DNA of 36,948 nucleotides, from positions 1,725 through 38,672 of the forward strand of contig DDQE01000022.1 of NCBI GenBank assembly GCA_002342545.1, written 5' to 3'. This DNA comes from Caryophanales bacterium UBA2450. GTDB lineage: Bacteria; Bacillota_I; Bacilli_A; RFN20; CAG-826. Shown piece by piece: positions 1 to 8,700 of this stretch. Positions within the stretch are counted from its first letter, which is position 1; each line of letters opens with the position of its first letter. The notes beneath the pieces are model-generated. The model saw nothing but the letters and a program-made list of their open reading frames with translations, made no database searches and had not been told where the DNA came from. The position numbers were made by a program, and so were the translations under genes.

Positions 1-3000
1 AATTTTCTTTCTTCTTACGGAATAAGAAATATCCACCAATAGCAGTAATTGAAATCATAGAAATGATAACAATAATTGCGACGGTGTTACCGTTATTTAC
101 AACAATATTTAACGGTGTGACTCTTGCATATTGAACAGCACCTCTATCAGCACCATCATGTAAGAAGTCATTAGAGAGTTTATATTTAGCAATGATGTAG
201 TCATATCTTGCTAACATATCTTGTAAACTATCTCCACCTTCAACAGCAGATGCATTCGCAACTAGTCTCTTGAATACTGCTTTATCATCAGTATCTAAAG
301 CGTTCATCGCTGTCGTGAAAGCACTAGAAGCAGATGACCATTTAGATTCAACATTTGCAGTATCTCCACCTTCATTACAACTCATTGTGGAATTGAATGT
401 AGCAACATAACTTAATAATGCTCTTTGAGCAGTTGCATTCGTATCAGCAATGTCTGATGTTGTTGACTTGTAGATTTCAGGTAAAACCATCGATGCACTT
501 AAAGTTGAATTATACGTTGAAAAACGGTGCGGTGATGCGCTTGCGTTAAGTACAATTCTATATCCACTTGAATCACCAAATACCGCGCTAGTTTCTGAGA
601 ATGAAATTGCTACTGTTGCGGATTCTTCTTGAAGATATAAGCTGGTTTTCGCAGTAGTAGAAACGCTTAAGTAATTTCCACTTTCGTCTTGAAGAGTCCA
701 AGCGCCAGAACTACCACCAACAGTGAATTTCACTGCAGACGATGGCAAATCAGTACATACACCATCGGTAATTGTTCCAGAAACAACACCTAAAGTACCA
801 GTTGCAGGACCGGTAGAAGTCATAAATTCTCCTTTTGCAGCATTGCCGAGAACAATGGTGTCACCAGCAGAAATTGAGGTAACTCGTTGCCATGAAGAAT
901 AACTAATTGGATTCAAGTGTTCAGTAACCTGAACTGTAACATGACTAGATGCGATTCCGCCATATTCAATCCATAATTCCTCACCATCATCTTCAACATC
1001 CCATGGATGAGATAATGAAATGGTTGTTCCACCTAATTTAACGGTATATTCAGAAGAGATTGATCCGGATTCTCCATTATCTTTATGATAAGCAGGACTC
1101 CAAGATGTGATATTTGCTGCAGTTAATGAAGCGTTATCGTAAACACTTAATGTCGCAGGAGCAGACCATGTGACTTCATCAACTTGTGGTTCTGTAATTG
1201 TATAATCAACATAAGTTGTTAAGTTTCCAGAAGTTGCGCCAACAGCGTGGCATGAAAGTCTAACGTTTGTTCCAGCGCCAACAATGTCAAATTCACACAT
1301 TTCGTCAGCTTCTTTAACAATTGCAATTGCATTAGTGTTTGAAGAAGACCAACTATATGTAATTGCACCTACGAAGTTTTCAGCATCAACATGTAAATAA
1401 ATGTTTGAATCAGTTGTGAATGCATATAATGATTCACCGGAAATGATGTTTTCTTCGTCGTCTAACATATTGAGGACTGGATCGCCAGAAACAGTGATTG
1501 CGCATTTCGCGCTCTTTTCACCACTATCTAAAGATCCGTTATCGTTTTCATCAACATAAGCGGTAATTGTTGCACTACCGGTATTTGAAGATGAACCTTT
1601 AACTGTAATTGCATTACCAGAAGTACTTGTAGCAGCACTTACTGTGACAATTGATGAATCACTTGTTGTCCATTTAACTGTTTGAATAGCGTATTCATCA
1701 CTAACGGTTGCAGTTAAATCAACAGTACCGCCTTTGGTGATTGTAGCTGATGCCTTATCCAAAGTGACTGATTGAACAGGTTTTGGATTAACAGTTAATG
1801 TATAACCGGTTGCATCGGCGTATCTATTTTCGCTATCAGTGTATCTAACAACGAGTGATTTACCGTTATCGGAACTTGTTAACCTTGTGGAAGTTGTAAT
1901 TGCGTTTCCACCTAATTTGAATGAAAGACCACTATCATTAGCAGCAATTGACTCATGATCACCTGTTGAATATGTCGCAGTGATTGTTGGGCTTCCTAAA
2001 GAGAAGTAATCACCAGCAGTAAATGTTGATGTTGCTCCACTGATAGTTAAAGAATCTAGCGTGACAGGCTCTTCATAAGGAACAAACGAAACTTCTTTGT
2101 TACCGGTATCAGAAGTGTAAACACGAATATAAGATCCGGATGATGTGGTATAAGAAATGTAGCGGCTATTAGTTGTATCTTTCATTACTAATTTGCCGTC
2201 ATAAGTTCCTGTACCTTCTTCAACGGTCCAAGAATCAGATGTTCCACCAGAAACTAAACCATTATTAGCATTGGTCGCATAAAGGTAGTCAGCATCATTA
2301 GCATCGCTAACTCTAATTGTCCATGTGTCATCAATTCCAGTAGGTGCAAAATACCATGCATCAGATTCCGCTAAGCCGTCAACGCTATCATCGGCAGTTG
2401 TGTAAGCATCAGCGCCTTTTGCAGCGAATGTACCTGCTTTTAAAACATGACCTCCAACAATAAGGAAGAACCTTCCTTCGGTTAATCCACCTAAATTGGT
2501 CTTTTCGTTGATAGTAACGGTTTGAGCGCTACTTGTAGCAGTTTTTCCTCCAAATGAGGCAGTACAAGTAACGCTTGTTGTAGATGTAGAAGCTGTTGTT
2601 GCCGGACTATAAGTCCAACTTAAACCAGCATTATTAGTCACATCTACTGGGGTGCTTGGAGCGGATAAATAATAAGCTTTTACTGTGAATCCTGCAGGAT
2701 CCCAAGCATCACCTTGGCTATATGTGGTTTTGGTCATTGAACCACTAATAGCAATGGAATTAACACTATCAGCAGTAACGGTTAAAGAAACATATGCATA
2801 AAGATATGTTGAACCACCTGCAGTAGTTGGATATTTTGCTTTCCATTGCAAGCGTGTGTCAGTTGTAGTTGGATGTCCACTACTAAAATTTGCATCTCTA
2901 GCGACAAACGAACCATCGCTTCCGCTACCAATTCCTTGAAATACATATCCAGCATCTGAAGCTGAAGTGGTGCAAGAAACAATAAACGAGGAAACGTTCA

Positions 3001-3691
3001 ATGTTTCGGAATCATATCCAGACCAACTGTTTGGTGAAACAGATAATGCTGTTGTTGTATCTTCTGAACTTGGCACTTCTGCATTAATTCCAAGTTTATC
3101 GAAATACCATCCTTTTTTACCACTTGAATAGGCAACTGTAATTACAATAACTCCTTTTTTGTGACCGCTGGCCGGTGTAAAAGTTGTGGTTGTTTTAGAC
3201 GCACTAAAACCAGAATTATCTCCAGTAGCAGCGACACCATCGATTGTGCAAGTAACGTTGTAAGTTGTACTAGAACCGGCTACAGCAGTAAAAGTTACAC
3301 TATTAATTTGTGTATATTCTTTGTAAGTTGCATGAGTTCCAGACCAAGGATTGCCAAATGTAAATGTAACAGTTGTATCTCTATTAGCATTTGTTGTCAT
3401 TTGTTGGCCGCCAAAAGAAGTATTATAAGTGTCTTGAATTACGCCACTACCTTTAGTTTTTGCTGTTGTACATGAAACACTTAAGCCAGAAATACTATCG
3501 TCTGCTAAAGTATTAGCACCATATGCTGTGTTAAATTTTTTAGATGATGATGTTGTATAAACAAATGAAACTTTATCACCTGCAGCAGCATCTGTCCTAA
3601 CGGCTTCTTTACTTCCAACAGCAACACCAACTCCGATTGCCATAGCTAGACCTAAGCTTAACCCGGCAATCTTTGTAAATAATTTGTTCAT
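1..3691 (-). CDS. Large Ig-like (BIG2) surface protein, membrane-anchored; stop codon just off the left edge
   Basis: The ATG at 3691 has a good ribosome binding site (AAAGGAG). The frame is open for 1230 codons to position 2, and the last base visible, T on this strand, could begin the stop. The N-terminus is a signal peptide: MNKLFTKIAG, a hydrophobic stretch to about residue 26, then AxA-like sites near DAAA. The middle is Thr/Ser-rich beta-sandwich sequence. A clear bacterial Ig-like group 2 domain lies at about residues 638-730 (VTLDKASATITKGG, then WTTSDSSIVTVS), encoded at about 1500-1778, with further Ig-like stretches on both sides. The C-terminus has a hydrophobic segment ending TAIGGYFLFRKKKEN, a transmembrane anchor with a basic cytoplasmic tail. 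There is no LPXTG. It is probably a secreted, membrane-tethered adhesin or envelope protein; the ligand is unknown. The signal peptidase gene lies in the same window. The 330-base upstream leader is unusual. Confidence 0.85.
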   Translation of the reverse strand, partial: MNKLFTKIAGLSLGLAMAIGVGVAVGSKEAVRTDAAAGDKVSFVYTTSSSKKFNTAYGANTLADDSISGLSVSCTTAKTKGSGVIQDTYNTSFGGQQMTTNANRDTTVTFTFGNPWSGTHATYKEYTQINSVTFTAVAGSSTTYNVTCTIDGVAATGDNSGFSASKTTTTFTPASGHKKGVIVITVAYSSGKKGWYFDKLGINAEVPSSEDTTTALSVSPNSWSGYDSETLNVSSFIVSCTTSASDAGYVFQGIGSGSDGSFVARDANFSSGHPTTTDTRLQWKAKYPTTAGGSTYLYAYVSLTVTADSVNSIAISGSMTKTTYSQGDAWDPAGFTVKAYYLSAPSTPVDVTNNAGLSWTYSPATTASTSTTSVTCTASFGGKTATSSAQTVTINEKTNLGGLTEGRFFLIVGGHVLKAGTFAAKGADAYTTADDSVDGLAESDAWYFAPTGIDDTWTIRVSDANDADYLYATNANNGLVSGGTSDSWTVEEGTGTYDGKLVMKDTTNSRYISYTTSSGSYIRVYTSDTGNKEVSFVPYEEPVTLDSLTISGATSTFTAGDYFSLGSPTITATYSTGDHESIAANDSGLSFKLGGNAITTSTRLTSSDNGKSLVVRYTDSENRYADATGYTLTVNPKPVQSVTLDKASATITKGGTVDLTATVSDEYAIQTVKWTTSDSSIVTVSAATSTSGNAITVKGSSSNTGSATITAYVDENDNGSLDSGEKSAKCAITVSGDPVLNMLDDEENIISGESLYAFTTDSNIYLHVDAENFVGAITYSWSSSNTNAIAIVKEADEMCEFDIVGAGTNVRLSCHAVGATSGNLTTYVDYTITEPQVDEVTWSAPATLSVYDNASLTAANITSWSPAYHKDNGESGSISSEYTVKLGGTTISLSHPWDVEDDGEELWIEYGGIASSHVTVQVTEHLNPISYSSWQRVTSISAGDTIVLGNAAKGEFMTSTGPATGTLGVVSGTITDGVCTDLPSSAVKFTVGGSSGAWTLQDESGNYLSVSTTAKTSLYLQEESATVAISFSETSAVFGDSSGYRIVLNASASPHRFSTYNSTLSASMVLPEIYKSTTSDIADTNATAQRALLSYVATFNSTMSCNEGGDTANVESKWSSASSAFTTAMNALDTDDKAVFKRLVANASAVEGGDSLQDMLARYDYIIAKYKLSNDFLHDGADRGAVQYARVTPLNIVVNNGNTVAIIVIISMISITAIGGYFLFRKKKEN

Positions 3692-4022
3692 ATAAATTTT
3701 CTCCTTTCATTTCTTCCTCCGGCTGAGTTTTCGATAATTTACAACCATGAGGTATATGAACAACATGAATGTAGTTAATCGATAAGTCTTCAAGTTTCCT
3801 AAAATCCACTCGAGTTAAAGACTAACTATGTTGTTTTGTCACGCCCCACCGCTATCAAATAAGCCCTAAATGGCAATAGGATGGTTCTGTGACGTTTGCT
3901 TAATTTGAGAAAGGAGAGCAATGTGCACCTTTGTTCTATATTCTCTTTCGAAGCAAACAGAGAGGGATGAATTTGAATTAAGACGCTTTGACCAGGAGCG
4001 TCTCTTTCAACTTTGTTTCCAT
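3692..4022 (-). promoter_or_regulatory. Long structured 5' leader of the surface-protein gene (candidate RNA element)
   Basis: This is most of the gene-free stretch 3692-4283. Read on the minus strand it holds four hairpins in series: AGACGC/GCGTCT (3981-4003); GUUUGCUU/AAGCAAAC (3894-3958, with an inner AAAGG/CCUUU helix); GUCAC/GUGAC enclosing CCAUC/GGUGG and CUAU/AUAG (3838-3893); and AACAACAU/AUGUUGUU enclosing AGUUA/UAACU and AGUC/GACU (3759-3835). The CCAUC/GGUGG helix needs a G-U pair that exists only in minus-strand RNA, which favours that strand. A ribosome binding site follows. I could not match it to a riboswitch, T-box, tmRNA, RNase P or 6S consensus. Pairings were found by eye. 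Confidence 0.45.
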
Positions 4023-4028
4023 CTCTGC

Positions 4029-4056
4029 TTTATATTCTATAAAGAAGAAGAAGCAA
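4029..4056 (-). promoter_or_regulatory. Possible promoter of the surface-protein gene, -35 overlapped by CIRCE
   Basis: On the minus strand, TTGCTT (4051-4056) and TATAAA (4029-4034) are 16 bases apart. The -10 is good and the -35 weak. The -35 lies within the left arm of the CIRCE operator, so HrcA bound there would block it. On the opposite strand a TATAAA at 4038-4043 could serve a divergent promoter toward the NUMOD1-repeat gene, but its -35 (TTGTTT, spacing 19) is poor. Confidence 0.35.
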
Positions 4057-4080
4057 GCACTCATCACTTTTGAGTGCTAA
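4054..4080. promoter_or_regulatory. CIRCE operator (HrcA binding site)
   Basis: The site reads CAAGCACTC, nine bases, GAGTGCTAA. The CIRCE consensus is TTAGCACTC-N9-GAGTGCTAA, so the right arm is perfect, the left arm differs at two outer bases and the spacing is exact. HrcA normally represses groESL and dnaK operons through this site. No chaperone gene is next to it here: the neighbours are the surface-protein gene (ATG 363 bases away on the minus strand) and the NUMOD1-repeat gene (ATG 204 bases away on the plus strand). Confidence 0.8.
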
Positions 4081-4114
4081 TTACTACATAGTAGTAAAAA
4101 TTTCGCATATGCGA
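4081..4114. repeat. Two further inverted repeats next to CIRCE
   Basis: TTACTAC-ATA-GTAGTAA (4081-4097) directly abuts CIRCE, and the perfect palindrome TCGCATATGCGA lies at 4103-4114. Both are dyads of the kind used as operators, but neither matches a regulator I recognise. From 4115 to 4283 I see no gene or clear element beyond a weak promoter-like stretch before the start at 4284. Confidence 0.4.
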
Positions 4115-4283
4115 GTGTTTGGAGCATTTTTGACAAAGTCAGGACTCTTAGTTTTGGATGTGCCTTTTTAACAATGCACCCCTTAAATCTGTCAAGCAGT
4201 TTTTTGATGATTTTTCGCTTGCAAAAAATCCCTGCGCAACACCTAAGTTATGACGCATTACGAGAGGGTTATATTGACTTTAT

Positions 4284-5087
4284 ATGTCACGAACAAAAAA
4301 CACTGTTGTCGCATGTTATACCCTTGAGGGAAAGTTAGTGAAAATCTACCCATCTGCCAAAAGAGCAAGTCGATGTAGAAATCTTTTTCCTCGTACCATT
4401 GATCGATGCATTAGAGGGGATATTGCGACAGTAAAAGGTCTTCAATGGAAAAGATTTAATGTTGATGAAGTTCCAGATAGTATTCCACCACTTGTAATAA
4501 GCAACGAAAAATCAACAATTCGTCCAATTGCAAAAATTGATGAATCTGGAGAAATTATCGAGCCTTATCCATCAGTAAAAAAAGCCGCGAAATTAAACAA
4601 TATTGAACCTCATACTTTACGAGACCGAATTAATGGAAAATATCGTTATGAAGGAAAAGAAAAATTCCGTGAATTAAGCGATGAAGAAATCGAAAAATTC
4701 GGTTATCAAAAAGGGGTAAAAAGAATAATAGAAAAACGCGCGATTATTCAATATACATTAGATAAGAAATATGTTAAAACATATAAATCTATTAATCAGG
4801 CATTAATAGAACTTGGAAAATCTCCAAGAAATCAGGGCATTCAACAATGCCTTTCTGGAAAGTATTCCACCGCTTTTGGATACATCTGGAAATACAAGGA
4901 TTTTGAGAATGTTTCTAGAGCGAAAAAACCGATGATTTATCAACTTGATTTAAACGAAAAAATTATTAAAAAATACCGTTCGGTTAGAGAGGCTTCTGAA
5001 GAGACCAAAATTAGTATTCCTAGTATTAATAATTGTATAAGGAATAGACAAAAAACTGCTGGTGGTTATATTTGGAAAAGAAAATAG
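4284..5087 (+). CDS. Protein of four NUMOD1-like DNA-binding repeats, no nuclease domain
   Basis: The protein has 267 residues. It consists of four divergent repeats of about 50-55 residues at roughly 8-58, 80-130, 152-205 and 216-267. Each follows the pattern: short beta hairpin (for example YTLDKKYVKTY), then S-x-x-x-A helix, a helix-turn-helix-like segment, C-I/L-x-G/N-K, and a closing G-Y-I-W-K. The last two are the most canonical (GYIWKYK, GYIWKRK). This is the NUMOD1 motif, known as a DNA-recognition module in homing endonucleases. No HNH or GIY-YIG nuclease core is present, so it may be a stand-alone DNA-binding protein or a relic of a homing endonuclease. An in-frame TGA lies three codons upstream, so this ATG is the first. 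There is no properly spaced Shine-Dalgarno; a TATATT lies 8 bases before the ATG. It is the only plus-strand gene outside the rpsP-trmD block. Confidence 0.75.
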   Translation: MSRTKNTVVACYTLEGKLVKIYPSAKRASRCRNLFPRTIDRCIRGDIATVKGLQWKRFNVDEVPDSIPPLVISNEKSTIRPIAKIDESGEIIEPYPSVKKAAKLNNIEPHTLRDRINGKYRYEGKEKFRELSDEEIEKFGYQKGVKRIIEKRAIIQYTLDKKYVKTYKSINQALIELGKSPRNQGIQQCLSGKYSTAFGYIWKYKDFENVSRAKKPMIYQLDLNEKIIKKYRSVREASEETKISIPSINNCIRNRQKTAGGYIWKRK

Positions 5088-5161
5088 GAAGAAAACTGCT
5101 AAAATAAAAAGTTTTAAGAATTATAAAAAGAACAAATGTTTAACATTGGTTCAATCTTATC

Positions 5162-5587
5162 TTAATGTCTTTGCCCACACGACCAATGCATAATTTGTAG
5201 TTTGATTATCTCGTATGATATTCTAGGGTTTTGCTTAATTAATTCTTCAAGCGCTTCAAACCTTGGCTTATCCTCAAATAATTCGTTTCGTGTTTTAAAC
5301 ATCATTTTTCCAATAAGGTAGTTGGTTGGGTTAGTTGTTAGGGTATCATTTAAATCAGCTATTTTTGGTGCGTCCGAACCTGAATTGTTCTTAATGATTT
5401 TCACTATTGCCAGTTCAGAATCATTAAGCTCATCGTATACTGGGTCATTTATTGGGTCATTTATTGGGTCATTTATTGGGTCAGAATAATTTAGATTAGG
5501 AAGCTTTAATATAAAGAAATTATCGCTTGGTTCAAAAATAGGTTTGTGTTCGCTATCTTTATAAGCTACATCTTCTTCAGCTATTGC
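5162..5587 (-). pseudogene. C-terminal remnant of an AAA_4/AlbA_2-type ATP-binding regulator
   Basis: The open frame of 141 residues starts after an in-frame TAA (5588-5590) and has no credible start with a ribosome binding site. The first part (KPIFEPSDNF, then LPNLNY) resembles the end of the AAA_4 (HATPase_c_4) domain of putative transcriptional regulators, which is commonly followed by NDPIN-type tandem repeats and a winged helix. Here DPIN repeats three times, followed by a helical tail (ELAIVKIIKNN...), and the protein ends MHWSCGQRH. The ATP-binding N-terminal part is missing. A shorter GTG-initiated version from 5404 would be 80 residues, but I see no ribosome binding site. I regard it as a decayed gene between the tRNA terminator and the NUMOD1-repeat gene. 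Domain assignment is by pattern memory only. Confidence 0.5.
5441..5484. repeat. 12-bp tandem repeat, about 3.7 copies
   Basis: The unit TGGGTCATTTAT is repeated head to tail without a mismatch at 5441-5452, 5453-5464 and 5465-5476, with a partial copy TGGGTCA from 5477. On the minus strand it encodes the NDPI peptide repeat of the remnant gene. The length is a multiple of three, so copy number can change without breaking the frame. Confidence 0.9.
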
Positions 5588-5642
5588 TTATCCACCATTA
5601 TCTATGAAAACCATCGAAAAACATTAAAAATGAGTAAAAATG

Positions 5643-5674
5643 TAAAAAAAGACCTGATAATGAGTATCAAGTCT
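5643..5674 (-). terminator. Intrinsic terminator after tRNA-Pro
   Basis: The 10-bp stem AGACTTGATA/TATCAGGTCT has a five-base loop (CTCAT) and is followed by seven T on the minus strand. It ends the long transcript that runs through polC and the tRNA. Confidence 0.9.
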
Positions 5675-5686
5675 GTTCATATCGTT

Positions 5687-5763
5687 TGGTCGGGAAGACG
5701 GGATTTGAACCCGCAACCTCAAGTACCCGAAACTTGCGCGCTACCAAGTTGCGCTACTTCCCG
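5687..5763 (-). tRNA. tRNA-Pro, anticodon CGG
   Basis: The minus strand folds into a full cloverleaf of 77 bases. The acceptor stem is CGGGAAG/CTTCCCG, the D stem GCGC/GCGC, the anticodon stem CAAGT/ACTTG with loop TTCGGGT (anticodon CGG at positions 34-36, reading CCG), and the T stem GCGGG/CCCGT with loop TTCAAAT. The discriminator A and the CCA end are encoded. It starts two bases after the polC stop codon and is probably released from the polC transcript by processing. A CGG anticodon is unusual in an AT-rich genome, where TGG usually reads all Pro codons. Confidence 0.95.
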
Positions 5764-5765
5764 AA

Positions 5766-8700
5766 TTAAAAGTCTCCAAAGTCAAATAAGGAAAGTTGGT
5801 CGCTTTCATTTAAATTATCTAACACTCCCATATCTGATAAATCCTTAACGTTTGTGGAAGTTAATTTTGTTCTTCTAAGTAAATCATCTTTAGAAGTAAA
5901 TGGTCGTTTATTCCTTTCTTCTATAACAGTAATCGCGTTATTTTCTCCTAAGCCGTCAATGGTGATAAAAGGAGGAATAAGAGCCTTGTTTTCATGATCC
6001 ACTACAAACTTAGTCGCGTCACTACGATATAAATCAATATTTTCAAATTTATATCCTCTTTCTGTCATTTCGACCGCGATTTGTAGGGTTTTATATTGTT
6101 CTTCTTCTTTTGGAGTTAACTTTTCTCCAGTAGTTTTTTCTTTCACTCGAAGCTGCTCAAGTCGATTAATTATCGCATCTTCTCCTTTAATCATTGGGAT
6201 AATGTCATATTGTTTAGAACGGACTGAGAAGAAAGTTGCATAGAACTCTAAAGGATAATGGACTTTAAAATAGCCCACTCTAATAGCCATAGTGACATAA
6301 GCCACCGCATGGCCTTTAGGGAACAAGTATTTAATTTTCTTACATGAGCTAATGTAATAGCTAGGAACTCCATGAGAAATCATTGCTTCTTCATATTCTG
6401 GTTTTAAGCCTCGGCCTTTACGAACATCTTCCATAATGGCAAAAGCGACAGAAGGAGGTAATCCTTTAGAAATAAGATAACCCATAATATCATCACGACA
6501 TCCAATAACTTCTTGTAAAGTTGCTGTTTTATTATCAATTAATTGTTCAGCGTTACCGTTCCAGACATTAGTTCCGTGAGATAGACCAGAAATAATAACT
6601 AAATCTGAAAAGGTTGTTGGTCTAGTTTTATCTAAAATGCCTCTAACGAAATCAGTACCAAATTCAGGAATCGCCATCGCACCAGTAGATTGATTTAAAT
6701 AATTGTTATCTAATTTCAAGGAATCTGTTTTAGAAAATAAGGCTAAAACTTCAGGGTCATTCATTGGAATATCTTTAATATCAATATGTGTTAAATCACA
6801 CATCATTTTTAAAGCGACTGGGTCAACGTGACCAAGCATATCAAGTTTTAAGATGGTGTCATGAATGGAATGGAAGTCAAAGTGAGTGGTTTTCCAAGCA
6901 CTATCAACTTCATCTGCAGGCCATTGAATTGGGGTAAAATCATAAACAGTATGGTCGCTAGGAATAACAACAATACCGCCTGGGTGTTGACCTGTAGTTC
7001 TTTTAACTCCTACACATCCACTAGCTAAATAATCTAGTTTCACTTTTGGATATTTCATTGCTGCTTCTTTAGCGTCTTCCTCACTCATTCCATTAGCGAT
7101 AAATATTCTTTCTATATAACCTCGAGCAAATCCAAATGCAGTTTTATCGGCAACTGTTTCAATTGTTCCTGCTCTAAAAACATTATCTTTACCAAGTAAG
7201 ACCTTTGTATATTCGTGAGCGGTAGCTTGATAGTCTCCTGGGAAGTTTAAGTCGATATCAGGAACTTTTTCAGCGTGGAATCCTAGGAAGGTTTCAAAAG
7301 GAATATCTTGTCCGTCTCTAATTAATTCTTCTCCGCACACTGGGCACTTTTTAGGAGGTAAGTCAAATCCACTTCTAATCTCTGGATACGTTTCTTTACC
7401 CCATTCTAAATGGTGACAGTGTGGGCAAATATAATGAGGTGGAAGCGGATTAACTTCAGTAATTCCACTCATTGTAGCGACAAAAGAACTACCAACAGAG
7501 CCACGGCTACCAACAATATAACCATCTTCGTTAGATTTCTTCACTAATTCATGGGCAATATAATAAATAACTGAATACCCATTAGAAATAATACCGTTAA
7601 GTTCAGTATCTAAACGATTTTGAATAAATTCAGGAAGTGGGTCTCCATATAATTTATGAGCGTTAGAGAAACATAAATCTTTAAGTTTATTTTCAACATT
7701 TTCAATTTTAGGAGTATATAAGTGGTCATTAGGGACAGGTAAAAGAGGTACTATCATATCCGCGATCTTATTGGTGTTTGTGACCACGATTTCATTAGCG
7801 AGTTCTTTATCTAAGAAGGAGAAACATTCGAGCATTTCTTCAGTAGAACGATAATGCTGATCAGGATTTTCAAATGGAGCTACTTTACTTCTAGAATATG
7901 GGTTAAGTGGGTGATTCTTTTTACCAACTTGAGGAGCAGAGATGTAAACATCTCTAAAAACTTTTTGTTCTGGAGTAACATAGTGAACGTCACCCGTAGC
8001 CACTACAATTTTATTGACCTCTTTAGCGGCATCAATAATATCGATAATATATTTATTTACATCACTACTTTCAATATCTCCCATATTCACTAAGAAAGAA
8101 TAATTTTCAGGAGGTTGAACTTCTATATAATCATAAAAAGAACAAACTTCTTTTAAAGTCTCTTTATTATAATATCGAGCAGTGTTATAGACTTCTCCAT
8201 TTAAACAAGCAGAGCCAATTAATAAGTTTTGACGATACTGTTCAATGATTCTTCTAGGTAAACGAGGTTGATCTGCAAAATAATCAATATTCGAAATAGA
8301 GACTAAGCGATATAAATCTTTTAAACCTTCTAAGTTTTTCGCTAAAGCGATTACGTGTCGAGGTCTAAGGTGGACAATACCTTCTTTTTTCATCTCTAAA
8401 TTTAGTAATTCTTCATGCTTGAGATGAATGTTATCTTTAGTGAGCTGAACTAGTAATGCTTGCCACACTTCGCTTAAAACATAGGCATCGTAATCCGCTC
8501 TATGGGCGCTTTCTTCATCGTAATTGACTTCAAGTCTACGACATAATGAACCTAAAGTATGACTTCTAGCTTCAGGGAATGCATATTGAGAAAGAGCTAA
8601 AGTATCCACTACTCCATTTTTGGTTTTTTCTTGACCTAAAGATATAAGTGCTTCGTTTAAGAATGCAATATCAAATGATGCGTTATGAGTAACTAATATT

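Noticed and set aside
3161..3475. Plus-strand open frame of 104 codons with many Cys and Ser
   Set aside because: It is antisense to the surface-protein gene; its composition mirrors the Thr/Ala-rich sense codons, and it has no ribosome binding site.
3609..3809. Minus-strand open frame overlapping the surface-protein start
   Set aside because: It starts at GTG without a ribosome binding site, is in another frame from the surface gene, and lies across the structured leader.
3759..3958. Known RNA class (RNase P, tmRNA, 6S, T-box, SAM or lysine riboswitch, c-di-GMP riboswitch)
   Set aside because: None of the conserved cores that I know for these classes can be found; GGTGGGG and similar short runs are not enough.
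4133..4138. Perfect TTGACA on the plus strand before the NUMOD1-repeat gene
   Set aside because: No -10 box lies 15-19 bases downstream.
5441..5484. Possible CRISPR-like array
   Set aside because: The 12-bp units are contiguous with no spacers and encode a peptide repeat; this is a simple tandem repeat.
5546..5848. Plus-strand open frame of 100 codons
   Set aside because: It runs antisense through the tRNA-Pro gene and the end of polC; its GRRDLNPQP part is an artefact often seen across antisense tRNA.
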